Shown piece after piece: positions 34,220 through 44,064 of a stretch of DNA of 64,000 nucleotides. Below the pieces are notes generated by a model, which saw only the letters and a list, made by a program, of their open reading frames with translations, searched no databases and had not been told where the DNA came from. The position numbers were made by a program, and so were the translations under genes. The stretch is taken from contig JAJDZD010000014.1 of assembly GCA_022824865.1 (NCBI GenBank), positions 1 through 64,000 of the forward strand, given 5' to 3'. Each line of letters begins with the position of its first letter. Position 1 is the first letter of the stretch. The DNA is from Chloroflexota bacterium. Lineage in GTDB: Bacteria > Chloroflexota > UBA11872.

Positions 34220-34426
34220 CCCAATACCCTCGGGAGCTGTCGCCGGGCATTGTAGGCGGCGACTGTCTTTCCCGGCACCCGTTCATCGGCTACGGTGACG
34301 CGCCGTCGGCTGTATGAAACCAGACGCCGGCCCAGGGCCGTGCGCTCCGGAAACGACTCCGCTGACGCCTAGTCAACGGTACCAAAGGACCAGGCTGGCA
34401 CATCGTCGCCAATCAGCTCGTCGGAG

Positions 34427-36706
34427 CTATCGAGACGGGCCGTTCACGGTCGAGGTAATCGGGATATCAAACTGATTGGGATGGTGGTCAAATTGGATAT
34501 CCTCCAGAAGGCCAAGGTTAAACTCGAAGTAATAGTCCAGCATGGATCGGAAGTGGTTCACTGAACTAATAGACGGATAGAGTACAGCGTTCCCACCGTC
34601 CGGAAAATGAAATGCGGCAAAAATAGCGTGCCTATTTGCTTCGTCCCGCGAGTGATCGGACGCAATAACAATAATTGGCTTCTCACTGCGGCTTTCCAAG
34701 ATACGATCAACCGTCCTTAGTATCAGTGAATTAATGTAAATCAACTGTCCTGTGTAAGCATCCGGCACCGTCGGATCGTGTGTGTCGCTAAACTCGTCCT
34801 GCTTGCGATGACTAATGAGCATATTCCCGTGGCGATCGAACGTTGCCGGAGCGTGAGGCTTAATGATATGAGCAAATACAAACGCCGGCCCGGATGTACG
34901 GGGCGGATCGGAGAGAAACTCGAACATTTTCAGCGTCCGTTCGGGCGCCCACCAATCGTACGGGCTGTCATCCCCGGGGCCAAATCGATGGCCAGTCAGA
35001 GGACGCAGTGCGGTGGTGTCAATGAGGGATCGAAGTAAGCTGCTGTCGCGAATCCCTTCATTCTGCGTGGCCCGCACAACTGGCGTATGTCTGACCTCAT
35101 CTTCGGCGCTCGAGACCACGACGCCTGCGGGTGTGAACGTGACGAAGATATCTGCGGTCGGCGCGCGATTGCTAATGACAGACCCCGACTCAAGGTGAAC
35201 GTAGGTATATCCATGTGTTTGGAGAGTCGCCGCGAGCACATTGTTCTGCACCAGCTCAAGTCCGTCGCTCTTGGACTTCTGGGCGGTAGGCGGAAGGTCG
35301 TGAAGATAAGCGAGATTTAGACTTGAGGCCAGGGACTGGATCGTGTTTCTATAGTTGCTGGTTGCTTCTTTCGCAACGTAGAATCCGCGCTGTTCAAGCT
35401 TGTTAAGGAAGTCGGAATTGTCAAACTCGCCAAGCGTGTCGTTGCGCCCGTACGAATCAAGTATGATGTAGAAAATGTCAGGACGATAGCTATTAGCGTC
35501 TGTAGGCGGCGGCGAAAACAGTTGAGGTGTGCGAACGGAAACATCCGAGGCCGTCCCCACTAGGGAAACTACCTGAAACAGGAATAACGCGCCGACGGTT
35601 ACGTTGAGAAACGGCACCAAATGAGCTGGTCGCTCCCGGTTCCGAACAGCTAGCCAGACTGCGGCGACAGACAGGACGGCAGCAATGGGAAAAAGGACAT
35701 CATCGTCAAGTCGCCCGTCCAGCGCACGGTCGACATGCCCGTAAGCGAAGATTACGACTGCCACCGCCGTCACAGCAGCGGCAGCGATATGCAAACTTCT
35801 GACGATCAACCAAAGCCCTGCTATGCAAACGGTGACGACGAGCAGGATGCCGCCCGCTGGCACCAGGGCCTGACGCAAGGTGAAATGTAGCGGATTGCCA
35901 GCGAGAAAATGCAGGACTGGAATCAGCGCGACCGGCCAGGGGTACCAGGGCACCGTCAGCACGCGAAGGCGATCCGTGGACGGGCGATCCGAGGAGGTTT
36001 CGTGATTTGGGCCAGCGAAGCGCCGTTTCCATAGCGCGGCGAGACTCGCCAGTCGCCTTCCCGCCGCAGTGGCGGACTGCAGGCCGAGCCGCATCGCCAG
36101 ACGGGGGTGCGTCAACCCCGTGAGTCCGGTCAGGACGAGCGCCAGTGCCAGTCTGATGCGGGCGTTGAGATCGCCGTTAATCGCCGCTCGAAAGCCGCTG
36201 TTCGTGACGTAATGCGCAAAGGCCAGCGGCCCTTCGCCGGCGTCCGGCACGCCATTCAGCGCCAGGTTCGCGTAAGTGGATTGAGCTTGAGTTAGCCCGT
36301 AAACGACATGACGCCCTTCCCACGGCGCCACTTCAAGCTGTAATTGCAACCGCTGACCGTTCGGCACGTCATAACTAGGAAATGTCAGCGTTCGCGCTAC
36401 TGGTGTGTAGGACGGGTTCGTGAGAAATCTCGTTTGCCTCAACACTTCTTTCGTGGACGCATCGACTAGGGAGGCCAGCAGAGTGAGCTCGTTCCCGTTG
36501 AGATCCGACGAAACCCAAATCTGAAATCGGCCAATAGTTCCGCTTAGTGGCCCAAGATCCTGCTGCACCGCCCAGCCAGGCCAGGCAACCAGCACGTCGC
36601 CCGCCGGCTCACCACTTGAAGTCGTGTGGTAGGTGATCTGGGGTACGAGGCTCGCCCACAGCCAGACCGCCGCTGCTGCGAACGCCAACCAGAGCGACCT
36701 CCTCAA
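34427..36706 (-). CDS. Membrane-bound sulfatase/phosphatase-superfamily protein
   Basis: A 759-residue protein. One N-terminal anchor helix precedes a beta-rich extracytoplasmic domain (about 35-175), then at least five membrane helices (about 185-395) and a C-terminal alkaline-phosphatase-superfamily domain (about 410-745). The latter opens with DIFYIILDSYGRNDTL and contains FAHIIKPHAP and VIASDHSRDE, giving the metal-binding Asp/His residues. The nucleophile position is Asn/Thr-like (NDT), so phospho- or sulfo-transfer, as in LTA synthase or cell-envelope modification, is possible. The gene is clearly AT-richer than its neighbours with frequent AAT/ATA codons, which suggests acquisition. 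Confidence 0.72.
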   Translation of the reverse strand: MRRSLWLAFAAAAVWLWASLVPQITYHTTSSGEPAGDVLVAWPGWAVQQDLGPLSGTIGRFQIWVSSDLNGNELTLLASLVDASTKEVLRQTRFLTNPSYTPVARTLTFPSYDVPNGQRLQLQLEVAPWEGRHVVYGLTQAQSTYANLALNGVPDAGEGPLAFAHYVTNSGFRAAINGDLNARIRLALALVLTGLTGLTHPRLAMRLGLQSATAAGRRLASLAALWKRRFAGPNHETSSDRPSTDRLRVLTVPWYPWPVALIPVLHFLAGNPLHFTLRQALVPAGGILLVVTVCIAGLWLIVRSLHIAAAAVTAVAVVIFAYGHVDRALDGRLDDDVLFPIAAVLSVAAVWLAVRNRERPAHLVPFLNVTVGALFLFQVVSLVGTASDVSVRTPQLFSPPPTDANSYRPDIFYIILDSYGRNDTLGEFDNSDFLNKLEQRGFYVAKEATSNYRNTIQSLASSLNLAYLHDLPPTAQKSKSDGLELVQNNVLAATLQTHGYTYVHLESGSVISNRAPTADIFVTFTPAGVVVSSAEDEVRHTPVVRATQNEGIRDSSLLRSLIDTTALRPLTGHRFGPGDDSPYDWWAPERTLKMFEFLSDPPRTSGPAFVFAHIIKPHAPATFDRHGNMLISHRKQDEFSDTHDPTVPDAYTGQLIYINSLILRTVDRILESRSEKPIIVIASDHSRDEANRHAIFAAFHFPDGGNAVLYPSISSVNHFRSMLDYYFEFNLGLLEDIQFDHHPNQFDIPITSTVNGPSR

Positions 36707-36919
36707 CGGGCTCGATTCCCGAGCGCTGAAGGATTACGCCGCGTCATTGCGTCGTCGCAGCTGCGGCCTTGTCCGCTGTCCAGTACACACGACGACTGTG
36801 GCGTCATACTCGGCCACGCTTGCATCGGGTTGGGGGACGTCAGTGCTGCCGAGCCAGGGCCGTCGGCTGGTCGGCGAACCGTACCCGTTGCGACCGGCGG
36901 CTAGCCAAGCCGACCTCGC
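36707..36919. other. 213-bp intergenic region without a supported gene
   Basis: Lies upstream of the AT-rich sulfatase-like gene. No RNA, repeat or convincing promoter is seen. Confidence 0.3.
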
Positions 36920-38260
36920 CTAGTCGTCCGCGCCGGACCAGCGCTCGAGCTGGCTGAGGCCTCGTTGGTAGGTGAGGTACTCGTCCTTGCTCATGCGCGG
37001 TTGGAAGTTGTCCAGCACGCGCCGCGCTTCGCGGGCGCCGTTGCCCAGCAGGTCGGCGGCCATCCAGGCGAGGGCCTTGGCGGGTTCCAGGTAGGCCATC
37101 TGCGGATCGTCGATCAACCAGTCCACCGCGTGGTTGCTGCCCACGGCGCCGGCCATCGACGGGTGTAGCGCCGGCATGATGTGCGAGACGTCGCCCATGT
37201 CGGTCGAACCGGTGCGGTGCCCCTGCCGCCGGGCCTGCGGCTCGCCGTGCACGACGCGCTGATTGGCCAGGAACAGCTCGGCCAGGTCCTGGTCGTTGAC
37301 CAGCGGCAGGTAGCCGGGCAGCGTGATGATTTCCACCTCGGCCCCCAGCGCCAAGGCGCCAGCCTTGAGCGCGCGGTCGACCTTGGAGGCCGCCGCGTCG
37401 ATGGCGTCGGTGGTCTTGCCGCGCACGTAGGTTTCCAGGGTTACGTCGGACGGGATTACGTTCACCAGGTCGCCGCCGCGAGTGATGATGGGATGCACGC
37501 GGATGGCGTCGTCGTCGCGGAAGGTCTCGCGTACGGCATTGATGGCCGCCAGGCCGATGTGGGCGGCGTAGAGCGCGTTGACGCCCAGGTGGGGCGCGCC
37601 GCCGGCGTGGGCGGCCTTGCCGACGTAGCGAATCTGCTTGACCACGCAGCCGTTGTTGGAGGCGGTGACGGACGCCATGCCGTTCTCGTCGGGCCGCGAG
37701 TGGGTGTGGATCATCATGGCCAGGTCCACGTCGTCGAACTCGCCGCGCGCAATCAACTCCGGCTTGCCGCCCAGGAACTCCAGTTCCCCCTCCTGCACCA
37801 GGCCGTGGCGGTACTCGACCTCCACGTACTCCTCGGCCGGCACGGCAAACAGCACGATTGAGCCGCAGAGGTCCCGCAGGATGGTGGGATCGCTCAGCGC
37901 GGCCGCCGCGCCCATCAGCCCGGCGATCTGCGCGTTGTGCCCGCAGGCGTGGGCGGCGTGCGTTTCCGAGTTCTCCATCGGGTGACCGGCCACCACCAGC
38001 GCGTCCAGTTCGCCGATCAGCGCCAGCGTGGGTCCAGGCCGCCCGGTGTCGATCTTCGCCTTGACCCCGGTTCGCGCCAGGCCCGACCGGTAATCCAACT
38101 CCAACTCGTCGAATTTGCGCTGCACCAGCGCCGCGGTCTCGAACTCCTTAAAGCCCAGTTCCGGGTTGCGCATGATCGTTTCGCCGACGTCGACGATGTC
38201 ATCGCGGTGCGACTCCACCACGGCGGCGATGCGCTCTTTCAGATCGGCGCTGGCGGACAT
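36920..38260 (-). CDS. M20-family amidohydrolase (AbgB/HipO-like)
   Basis: A 446-residue zinc amidohydrolase. Metal ligands are in GHNAQIAG (near 108, H-A-C-G-H), EEYVEVEYRHG and HTHSRPD, and the dimerisation domain covers about 200-310 (YVGKAAHAGGAPHLGVNAL). The C-terminal TGSTDMGDVSHIMPALHP holds the last ligand. The motifs match aminobenzoyl-glutamate hydrolase subunit B-like proteins; the substrate is an N-acyl or N-aryl amino acid and remains open. The frame is open upstream; the ATG at 38260 starts MSASADLKERIAAVV, the normal N-terminus. Confidence 0.85.
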   Translation of the reverse strand: MSASADLKERIAAVVESHRDDIVDVGETIMRNPELGFKEFETAALVQRKFDELELDYRSGLARTGVKAKIDTGRPGPTLALIGELDALVVAGHPMENSETHAAHACGHNAQIAGLMGAAAALSDPTILRDLCGSIVLFAVPAEEYVEVEYRHGLVQEGELEFLGGKPELIARGEFDDVDLAMMIHTHSRPDENGMASVTASNNGCVVKQIRYVGKAAHAGGAPHLGVNALYAAHIGLAAINAVRETFRDDDAIRVHPIITRGGDLVNVIPSDVTLETYVRGKTTDAIDAAASKVDRALKAGALALGAEVEIITLPGYLPLVNDQDLAELFLANQRVVHGEPQARRQGHRTGSTDMGDVSHIMPALHPSMAGAVGSNHAVDWLIDDPQMAYLEPAKALAWMAADLLGNGAREARRVLDNFQPRMSKDEYLTYQRGLSQLERWSGADD

Positions 38261-38354
38261 ACCCGTAGCCCTTCGGATTCTGGTGTGGGCAGTCTGCCAC
38301 GGGCGTGGAGAAACCGGGCCGCTAGGGCATCGTTCTGCATGGCGCCCTTCTTTT

Positions 38355-38369
38355 GTTCGGTTTTCGTAC
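38355..38369 (+). promoter_or_regulatory. Possible LexA-type operator GTTC-N7-GTAC
   Basis: GTTCGGTTTTCGTAC lies about 80 nt before the proposed imuA start. It differs by one base from the alphaproteobacterial SOS box GTTC-N7-GTTC. No LexA gene is in the window and the box used by this lineage is not known to me, so this is suggestive only. Confidence 0.25.
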
Positions 38370-38450
38370 GGTATCCTGACGTCCCGTACTCCCCAGGGTG
38401 TTCCGCTGGCTCTTCCCGACACCGAGCGTCCCGCCGCGTTGCGGACGGTC

Positions 38451-39242
38451 GTGAATGAAATCGAACAGCGCTGGGGGTTGCATGCCGCAGGGCGGCTGTT
38501 TGGCGTCAGCCCGTCGGAGGCCGGGTTTTCGACCGGCATCGGGGTGCTGGACCAGGCCACCGGGTTCGGCGGGATTCCCAGGGGGCGCCTGAGCGAACTG
38601 ACCGGACCAGCGGGCAGCGGGGCGCTGACGCTGGGATGGCGGGTGCTGGGCGACGCGCTGGAAGGCGGTGGGTTGGCGGCCTACGTGGATCTGCCCAGGA
38701 CGTTCGCGCCCACCGCGGGGGTGGCGCTGGGGCTGGATCTGTCGCGTCTGGTAGTGGTGCGGCCGCCGGATGCCGAGGCCGCGCTCCAAGCGGCCGCGAC
38801 GTTGCTGCGCAGCAACGCCTTCGAGGCCGTGCTGTTGGATCTGGAAACCGCCAGATCACGCGCCAACCGGTGGTCGCAACTGGCCGATTTGGCGGGGCGC
38901 GGAGCGGCGAGCTTGGTGGTGGTCACAACGACCGGCAACCGGAGGGTTGCCGGATTGCCCTATCTGGCCTCGCTGCGTTTGGGCGTGACCTGCCGGGGCT
39001 GGCGCTGGCAGCACAGCCGCCTGACCCAAGTGCCGACGGGGCTGACGCTGGAGGTTCGGGTGCTGAAGTCGCGCAGCAATACAGGCGCGCAGCACCTCGT
39101 GATCGATTGTCCGTTTGTGAGGAGGCCCAGTGGACCGCAAGACGCTCTGCCTATGGATTCCGCGCTTTCGAACCACGGTGGAAGCGCAGGCGCAGCCGTC
39201 GTGGTCGGCGCTGCCGCTGGCGATCTACGCGCGGCAAGCTAA
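38451..39242 (+). CDS. imuA: ImuA-like RecA-fold protein of the translesion cassette
   Basis: A 263-residue member of the ImuA/SulA-like RecA-fold group. It begins with VNEIEQRWG and has GIGVLDQATGFGGIPRGRL, a degenerate P-loop region (ELTGPAGSGALTLGW lacks the Lys-Thr of Walker A) and VLLDLETARSRAN. It precedes imuB and dnaE2 in the standard imuA-imuB-dnaE2 order. The start is uncertain: GTG at 38451 or TTG at 38439. The 3' end overlaps imuB by 113 nt, an unusually long overlap, with different frames. It is expected to recruit the mutasome. Confidence 0.72.
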   Translation: MNEIEQRWGLHAAGRLFGVSPSEAGFSTGIGVLDQATGFGGIPRGRLSELTGPAGSGALTLGWRVLGDALEGGGLAAYVDLPRTFAPTAGVALGLDLSRLVVVRPPDAEAALQAAATLLRSNAFEAVLLDLETARSRANRWSQLADLAGRGAASLVVVTTTGNRRVAGLPYLASLRLGVTCRGWRWQHSRLTQVPTGLTLEVRVLKSRSNTGAQHLVIDCPFVRRPSGPQDALPMDSALSNHGGSAGAAVVVGAAAGDLRAAS

Positions 39243-40683
39243 CCAGCGGCGGCTGATCGAGGTTTCCGAGGCCGCCCACGCCGCAGGCTTGCACCCGGGG
39301 ATGGCCGTGAAGGAAGCGGCGCAGCGCTGCCCGCAGGGCGTCTACGTGCCCGACGATCGGCCGCACTATGCCCAAGCGTTCGAGGCGGTCCTGGACGTGC
39401 TGGACCAGTTTTCGCCCGTGGTGGAGGACGCCGGGGTGGGGCTGGCGTTTGCCGACGCGTCCGGCCTGGGGCCGCTGTACGGCCCCGACGCGGCGCTGGT
39501 CGCGCGGGTGCGCCGCGACGTGGAGGCGGCGACCGGACAGGTCGCCCAGGTTGGACTGGCAACGGGTCGCTTGGCGGCGGAGGTTGCGGCGCGTACGGCG
39601 GGAGATGCGGCCGTAGCCGTGGTTTCGGGTGACGACCGGACATACCTGGCTAGCCAACCGGTCGACCGGCTGCCGCTGGACGAGCGGACGCTCCAGCATC
39701 TGAGCATGCTGGGCATCGTCACGCTCGGCGCGTTTGCCGATCTGCCGGTCAACGCCGTGCGGACGCGTTACGGGATCGAGGGTGCGCGGGCGCAGCGACT
39801 GGCTCGTGGTGAGGATCCGCATCCCCCGCGGGGGCGGCCACGACCGATCGTCCTCAATGAAGCGATCGACTTCGAGTGGGAAGAGCACAACGTCGACCGG
39901 CTGATCTTCGCGCTGCAGGCCCTGGCGCAGCGGCTGGCTACACGGCTGGCTAACCGAGGCCTGATGGCACAGCAGGTTGGCAGCCGGATCGAGCGGGCCG
40001 ACGGGACGGTGCAGCAGTTCACGCTGGTCCTGCCCGAGCCGTCTGGCAGCGCCACCCGCTTGCGAGATGCGGCTCGTTGGCGCTTGGAATCGTGGGCCGA
40101 CACCCAGGCCGACGATGCCGTGCAGGAGATTCCGCTGCACCGACCCGGCGTCGTCCGCATCTGCCTGAACGTGGAGCTCCTGGTTCCGGGGGCCGGCACA
40201 CAGCGGTCGCTGCTGAACAACCGGTCGGAACGCGCGGTGCGCGCCAACCACGCGATCGGTCGCCTGCGGGCGCAGTTGGGGGACGACGCGGTGTTCCGGA
40301 TGGAGTTGTGTCCCGAGGCCTGGACGCTGGAGACGGCCGCCAGCCGAGTTGACGCCTACGTTGCGGCGGGCGCTCAGCGGGATACACCCTCGCTCTCTCC
40401 GGCGTGGCTGGCTGGTCTGGCGGGGGCTCGGGGGCTTACCCGGCTGTTCACGCCGCCGCGTCCGGTGCGCATCAGCAGGATCGACGGGGCCAGCCGGGTG
40501 ACGCTGGAGGGGACGACCAGGAAGGTCGTCGCTCGCTACGGGCCGCAGCGCGTGCAGACCGGGTGGTGGGCGGAACCGGTGGACCGCGACTACCTGCACG
40601 TGCGGCTGGACGACGGGCGGGGACTGGTGCTGTACCGCGAGCGCGTCGAGTCGCGCTGGTTTGCCCAGGGGGCGCTGGATTGA
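39130..40683 (+). CDS. imuB: ImuB, inactive Y-family polymerase-like protein
   Basis: A 517-residue Y-family polymerase homologue that acts as the clamp- and partner-binding hub for DnaE2. The family layout is visible: AAHAAGLHPGMAVKEA, QFSPVVEDAGVGLAFADASGLG, LGIVTLGAFADLPVNAV (the HhH region), and a long little-finger domain. The catalytic residues are missing: the N-terminal Asp site reads CLWIPRF, and the acidic DE pair reads ADASG. This is the known hallmark of ImuB. GTG start inside imuA; its TGA overlaps the TTG start of dnaE2. Confidence 0.9.
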   Translation: MDRKTLCLWIPRFRTTVEAQAQPSWSALPLAIYARQANQRRLIEVSEAAHAAGLHPGMAVKEAAQRCPQGVYVPDDRPHYAQAFEAVLDVLDQFSPVVEDAGVGLAFADASGLGPLYGPDAALVARVRRDVEAATGQVAQVGLATGRLAAEVAARTAGDAAVAVVSGDDRTYLASQPVDRLPLDERTLQHLSMLGIVTLGAFADLPVNAVRTRYGIEGARAQRLARGEDPHPPRGRPRPIVLNEAIDFEWEEHNVDRLIFALQALAQRLATRLANRGLMAQQVGSRIERADGTVQQFTLVLPEPSGSATRLRDAARWRLESWADTQADDAVQEIPLHRPGVVRICLNVELLVPGAGTQRSLLNNRSERAVRANHAIGRLRAQLGDDAVFRMELCPEAWTLETAASRVDAYVAAGAQRDTPSLSPAWLAGLAGARGLTRLFTPPRPVRISRIDGASRVTLEGTTRKVVARYGPQRVQTGWWAEPVDRDYLHVRLDDGRGLVLYRERVESRWFAQGALD

Positions 40684-43600
40684 CCGGTCCCGCCTACGCG
40701 GAACTGCACGCGCACAGCAACTTCTCCTTTTTGGATGGGGCGTCGCATCCCGAGGAGATGGCGGCGCGGGCGGCCGAGCTTGGGTTGCGGGCGCTGGCGA
40801 TCACCGACCACGACGGGGTTTACGGCGCGGTGCGGTTCTCGTACACGGCGCGTGAGCTTGGGGTGCAGCCCATCGTGGGGATGGAGGCCAGCATGGCCGG
40901 GGGGCGTCACCTGACGTTGCTGGCGCGCGACCGGGAGGGCTACGCCAACATCTGCCGGCTGGCGACGGCAGCGCACCACGACCAGCCGAAGGGGACGGCG
41001 GAGCTGGACCCGGACACCCTGGCGCGGCACACGCGAGGGCTGGTGGGGCTTTCGGGCTGCCCGCAGGGGGCGGTCGCGTCCGCGACGCTGGCTGGAGACA
41101 GCAGCCAGGCCGTTGAGCTGGCGGGGACGTATGCCGAGATGTTCGAGGCGGGGTGCTTTTTCCTGGAACTGCAGGATCACCGGCTGGAGGCGGAGTACCT
41201 GATCAGCGCCGGCTTGCTGGAGGTCGCGCGGCACACGGGGCTACCGCTGGTGGCGACCAATAACGTCCACTACCACGACCGGGCGCGGGCGCGATTGCAG
41301 GACGTGCTGGTGTGTATCAAGCACACCGTCACGCTGGAAACGGCGGGGCGTCGGCTGCGGCCCAATCACGAGTTCGCGCTGAAGCCGGCCGCTGAGATGG
41401 CACGGCTGTTCACCAGCATTCCGGAGGCGATCAGCAACACCCTGCGGATTGCGGAGATGTGCGCGTTCGACCTGAGCAGGAAGCTGGAATACGGCTTGCC
41501 GGCGTATCCCACGCCGGAGGGCGAAACGGAATACCGCTACATGGAGCGGTTGGTCTGGGAGGGGGTGCGGCGGCGGTATCCGGACCCGAATGCGACGGTT
41601 CGGCAGCGGGTGGAGCAGGAACTGGGGTACGTCAAGGCCCAGGGGCTGGCGGGGTACTTCCTGACCGTCCGCGACCTGGTGGCCTTCTGTCACCGCAACG
41701 ACATCCTGGTCAACACGCGCGGCTCGGCGCCGGGCTCGATCCTCTGTTACGTGCTGGAGATCTCGATGGTGGATCCCATGGCGGCCGGGCTGATGTTCGA
41801 GCGGTTCATGTCGCCGGACCGGGACGAGCCGCCGGACATCGACCTGGACATCGAGCACCAGGAGCGCGAACGGGTGATCCAGTACGTCTACCAGCGCTAC
41901 GACCGCCGACGGGCGGCGATGGTGGCGAACGTGATCTGCTTTCGCGGACGCTCGGCGATCCGCGACGTGGGCAAGGCGCTGGGGCTGCCGCCGGCCCAGG
42001 TGGACCGGCTGGCGCAGCGGTTGCAGTGGCATCCGAGCGTGGAGATGCCAGACCCGGATCAGGCCGGCGGCGACGTGCCGCGCGAGATCTCGGGTCGTGT
42101 GGGTCGCGACCTGCTCGAACTCAGCCGGCAGATCGTGGACTTTCCCCGGCACCTGGGCATCCACACCGGGGGCATGATCATCTCCTCGCGCCCGCTGGAC
42201 GCCTCGGTGCCGATCGAGCCGGCGACGATGGAAGGGCGCAGCGTGGCGCAGTGGGACAAGGACGACTGCGCGGACGCCGGGCTGCTGAAGATTGACCTGC
42301 TGGGGTTGGGGATGCTGACGCTGGTGCAGCGAGCCTTCCGGCTGATCGAGCAACGGCATGGCCGGCGGCTGGCGCTGGGGGATTTCAGATTCGACGACCC
42401 CAAGGTCTACGACGCGGTCTGCGCGGCCGACACCATTGGCCTGTTCCAGGTGGAAAGCCGCGCCCAGATGCACGTGCTGCCGCAGACGCGGCCGCGGTGC
42501 TTCTACGACCTAGTGGTGCAGGTGGCGATCATCCGGCCGGGCCCGATGACCACCAAGATGCACCGGCGCTGGATTCTGCGCCGCCTCGGGCAGGAGGCGA
42601 CCGACCCGGTGTGGCCCGGTCTGGCCTCGGTGCTGCAGCGCACGCTGGGGTTGCCGATCTTCCAGGAGCAGTGCCTGCAGATCGCCATGGTGGCGGCCGG
42701 GTTTTCGGCAACCAAGGCTGACGCGCTGCGGCGGGCGATGAGCCGCAAGCGCTCCCTGGCGCACATCCAAGCGCTGCAGGATGACCTGATGCAGGGGATG
42801 GCCCGCAACGGCATCCCGGCGGGGACGGCGGAGCAGATCTATGCGCAGATCGAAGGCTACGCGGGCTACGGGTTTCCCGAGGCGCACTCCTGCGCGTTCG
42901 CGTTGCTGGTCTACGTCTCGGCGTGGCTGAAGGTGTACTACCACGCCGAGTTCACCTGCGCGATTCTCAACAGCCAGCCGATGGGCTTCTACAGCCCGCA
43001 CACGCTGGTCGGCGACGCCCAGCGGCACGGGGTGACGGTTCGCCCCGTGGATATCCAGCGCAGCCGCTTCGAGTGCACGGTTGAGCCGGACGGCGCGGTG
43101 CGGATGGGCTATCGGTACGTGGAAAGTCTGGGAGACGACCACCGTGAGCGGTTGGACGGCGAGATTGCCCGTGGGCCGTATCGCTCGCTGGAAGCCTTTT
43201 GCCGCCGTACCCGGTTACCCCGCAAGGCCCTGGAAGCGCTGGCCATGGCCGGCGCTTTTCGAGGTCTTGGGCTGAAGCGGCGCGCGGCGCTCTGGCAAGT
43301 GCAGGCCTACGCTTCCGCGGCTCATGGTGGGGAACTGCCGGGACTGGCGGCGGAACTGGAGGAGCCGGTCACGCTGCCCCCGGCCGACGCGCTGGTGCAG
43401 GCCCGGATGGACTTTGCCGCCACCGGCCTCTCGACCCGCTGGCGCGGGCTGGAGTTTCTGCGGTCCAAGCTGGCCAAAATCGGCGTGCTGCGAGCCGCGG
43501 ACCTGCCGGCCCTGGCCGCCAGCCGGCCGCGTCCTCGGATCCGTCGGGTCTCGATCCCGGCGGCCGTTCGCCGGCCACGTGAACGCTCCGCCGTTGGGAA

Positions 43601-44048
43601 GCAGCGAACCGGTGGAGGTCGCCAGCCCCAGCAGATCGCCACAGGACGCTATGGCGAGCGCGCCCGTCGCGCCGGGAATAGCTACGACGGCCGAGGCAGC
43701 GGCCAGCAGTTCCAGGGCCTGGGCGACAGCGGCGTGCCGGATTCCCTACGCGAGCGGGCCCGCACGGGAATCATGGTGACGGTGGCGGGGATCGTGATCA
43801 ACCGGCAACACCCGCCAACCGCGCACGAATACACCTTCCTGACCCTGGAAGATGAAACCGGGCTGGTGAACGTGATCGTCCGTCCGGACGTCTTCACCCG
43901 CTATCAGCGCGCGGTTCTGGATTCTCCGGTGATGATGGTCAGTGGCGAACTCCAGGACGAGCACGGGTCGGTGCAGGTGATGGCCGAGACCTGTACGCCG
44001 ATCTCGTCCAGCTCCTTGGGCACGCCACGATCGCGTGACTGGCAGTAG
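40680..44048 (+). CDS. dnaE2: Error-prone DNA polymerase DnaE2 (ImuC)
   Basis: A 1122-residue C-family polymerase for damage-induced mutagenesis. The PHP domain starts at once with YAELHAHSNFSFLDGASHPEE. Palm motifs are NTRGSAPGSI, EPPDIDLDIEHQERERVIQY with the D-x-D pair, and LKIDLLGLGMLT for the third Asp. The HhH and OB-fold (about 1025-1115, MVTVAGIVINRQH to VSGELQDEHGS) follow. A Gly/Arg/Gln-rich disordered stretch of about 60 residues lies between them (about 960-1015). I chose the TTG at 40680: it overlaps the imuB stop and no other start precedes the PHP domain. Confidence 0.92.
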   Translation: MTGPAYAELHAHSNFSFLDGASHPEEMAARAAELGLRALAITDHDGVYGAVRFSYTARELGVQPIVGMEASMAGGRHLTLLARDREGYANICRLATAAHHDQPKGTAELDPDTLARHTRGLVGLSGCPQGAVASATLAGDSSQAVELAGTYAEMFEAGCFFLELQDHRLEAEYLISAGLLEVARHTGLPLVATNNVHYHDRARARLQDVLVCIKHTVTLETAGRRLRPNHEFALKPAAEMARLFTSIPEAISNTLRIAEMCAFDLSRKLEYGLPAYPTPEGETEYRYMERLVWEGVRRRYPDPNATVRQRVEQELGYVKAQGLAGYFLTVRDLVAFCHRNDILVNTRGSAPGSILCYVLEISMVDPMAAGLMFERFMSPDRDEPPDIDLDIEHQERERVIQYVYQRYDRRRAAMVANVICFRGRSAIRDVGKALGLPPAQVDRLAQRLQWHPSVEMPDPDQAGGDVPREISGRVGRDLLELSRQIVDFPRHLGIHTGGMIISSRPLDASVPIEPATMEGRSVAQWDKDDCADAGLLKIDLLGLGMLTLVQRAFRLIEQRHGRRLALGDFRFDDPKVYDAVCAADTIGLFQVESRAQMHVLPQTRPRCFYDLVVQVAIIRPGPMTTKMHRRWILRRLGQEATDPVWPGLASVLQRTLGLPIFQEQCLQIAMVAAGFSATKADALRRAMSRKRSLAHIQALQDDLMQGMARNGIPAGTAEQIYAQIEGYAGYGFPEAHSCAFALLVYVSAWLKVYYHAEFTCAILNSQPMGFYSPHTLVGDAQRHGVTVRPVDIQRSRFECTVEPDGAVRMGYRYVESLGDDHRERLDGEIARGPYRSLEAFCRRTRLPRKALEALAMAGAFRGLGLKRRAALWQVQAYASAAHGGELPGLAAELEEPVTLPPADALVQARMDFAATGLSTRWRGLEFLRSKLAKIGVLRAADLPALAASRPRPRIRRVSIPAAVRRPRERSAVGKQRTGGGRQPQQIATGRYGERARRAGNSYDGRGSGQQFQGLGDSGVPDSLRERARTGIMVTVAGIVINRQHPPTAHEYTFLTLEDETGLVNVIVRPDVFTRYQRAVLDSPVMMVSGELQDEHGSVQVMAETCTPISSSSLGTPRSRDWQ

Positions 44049-44064
44049 CTCAGATGCGAAAACG

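Noticed and set aside
39151-40599. 482-codon minus-strand ORF opposite imuB
   Set aside because: Shadow frame rich in Arg/Pro/Gln; imuB is supported by family motifs and operon context.
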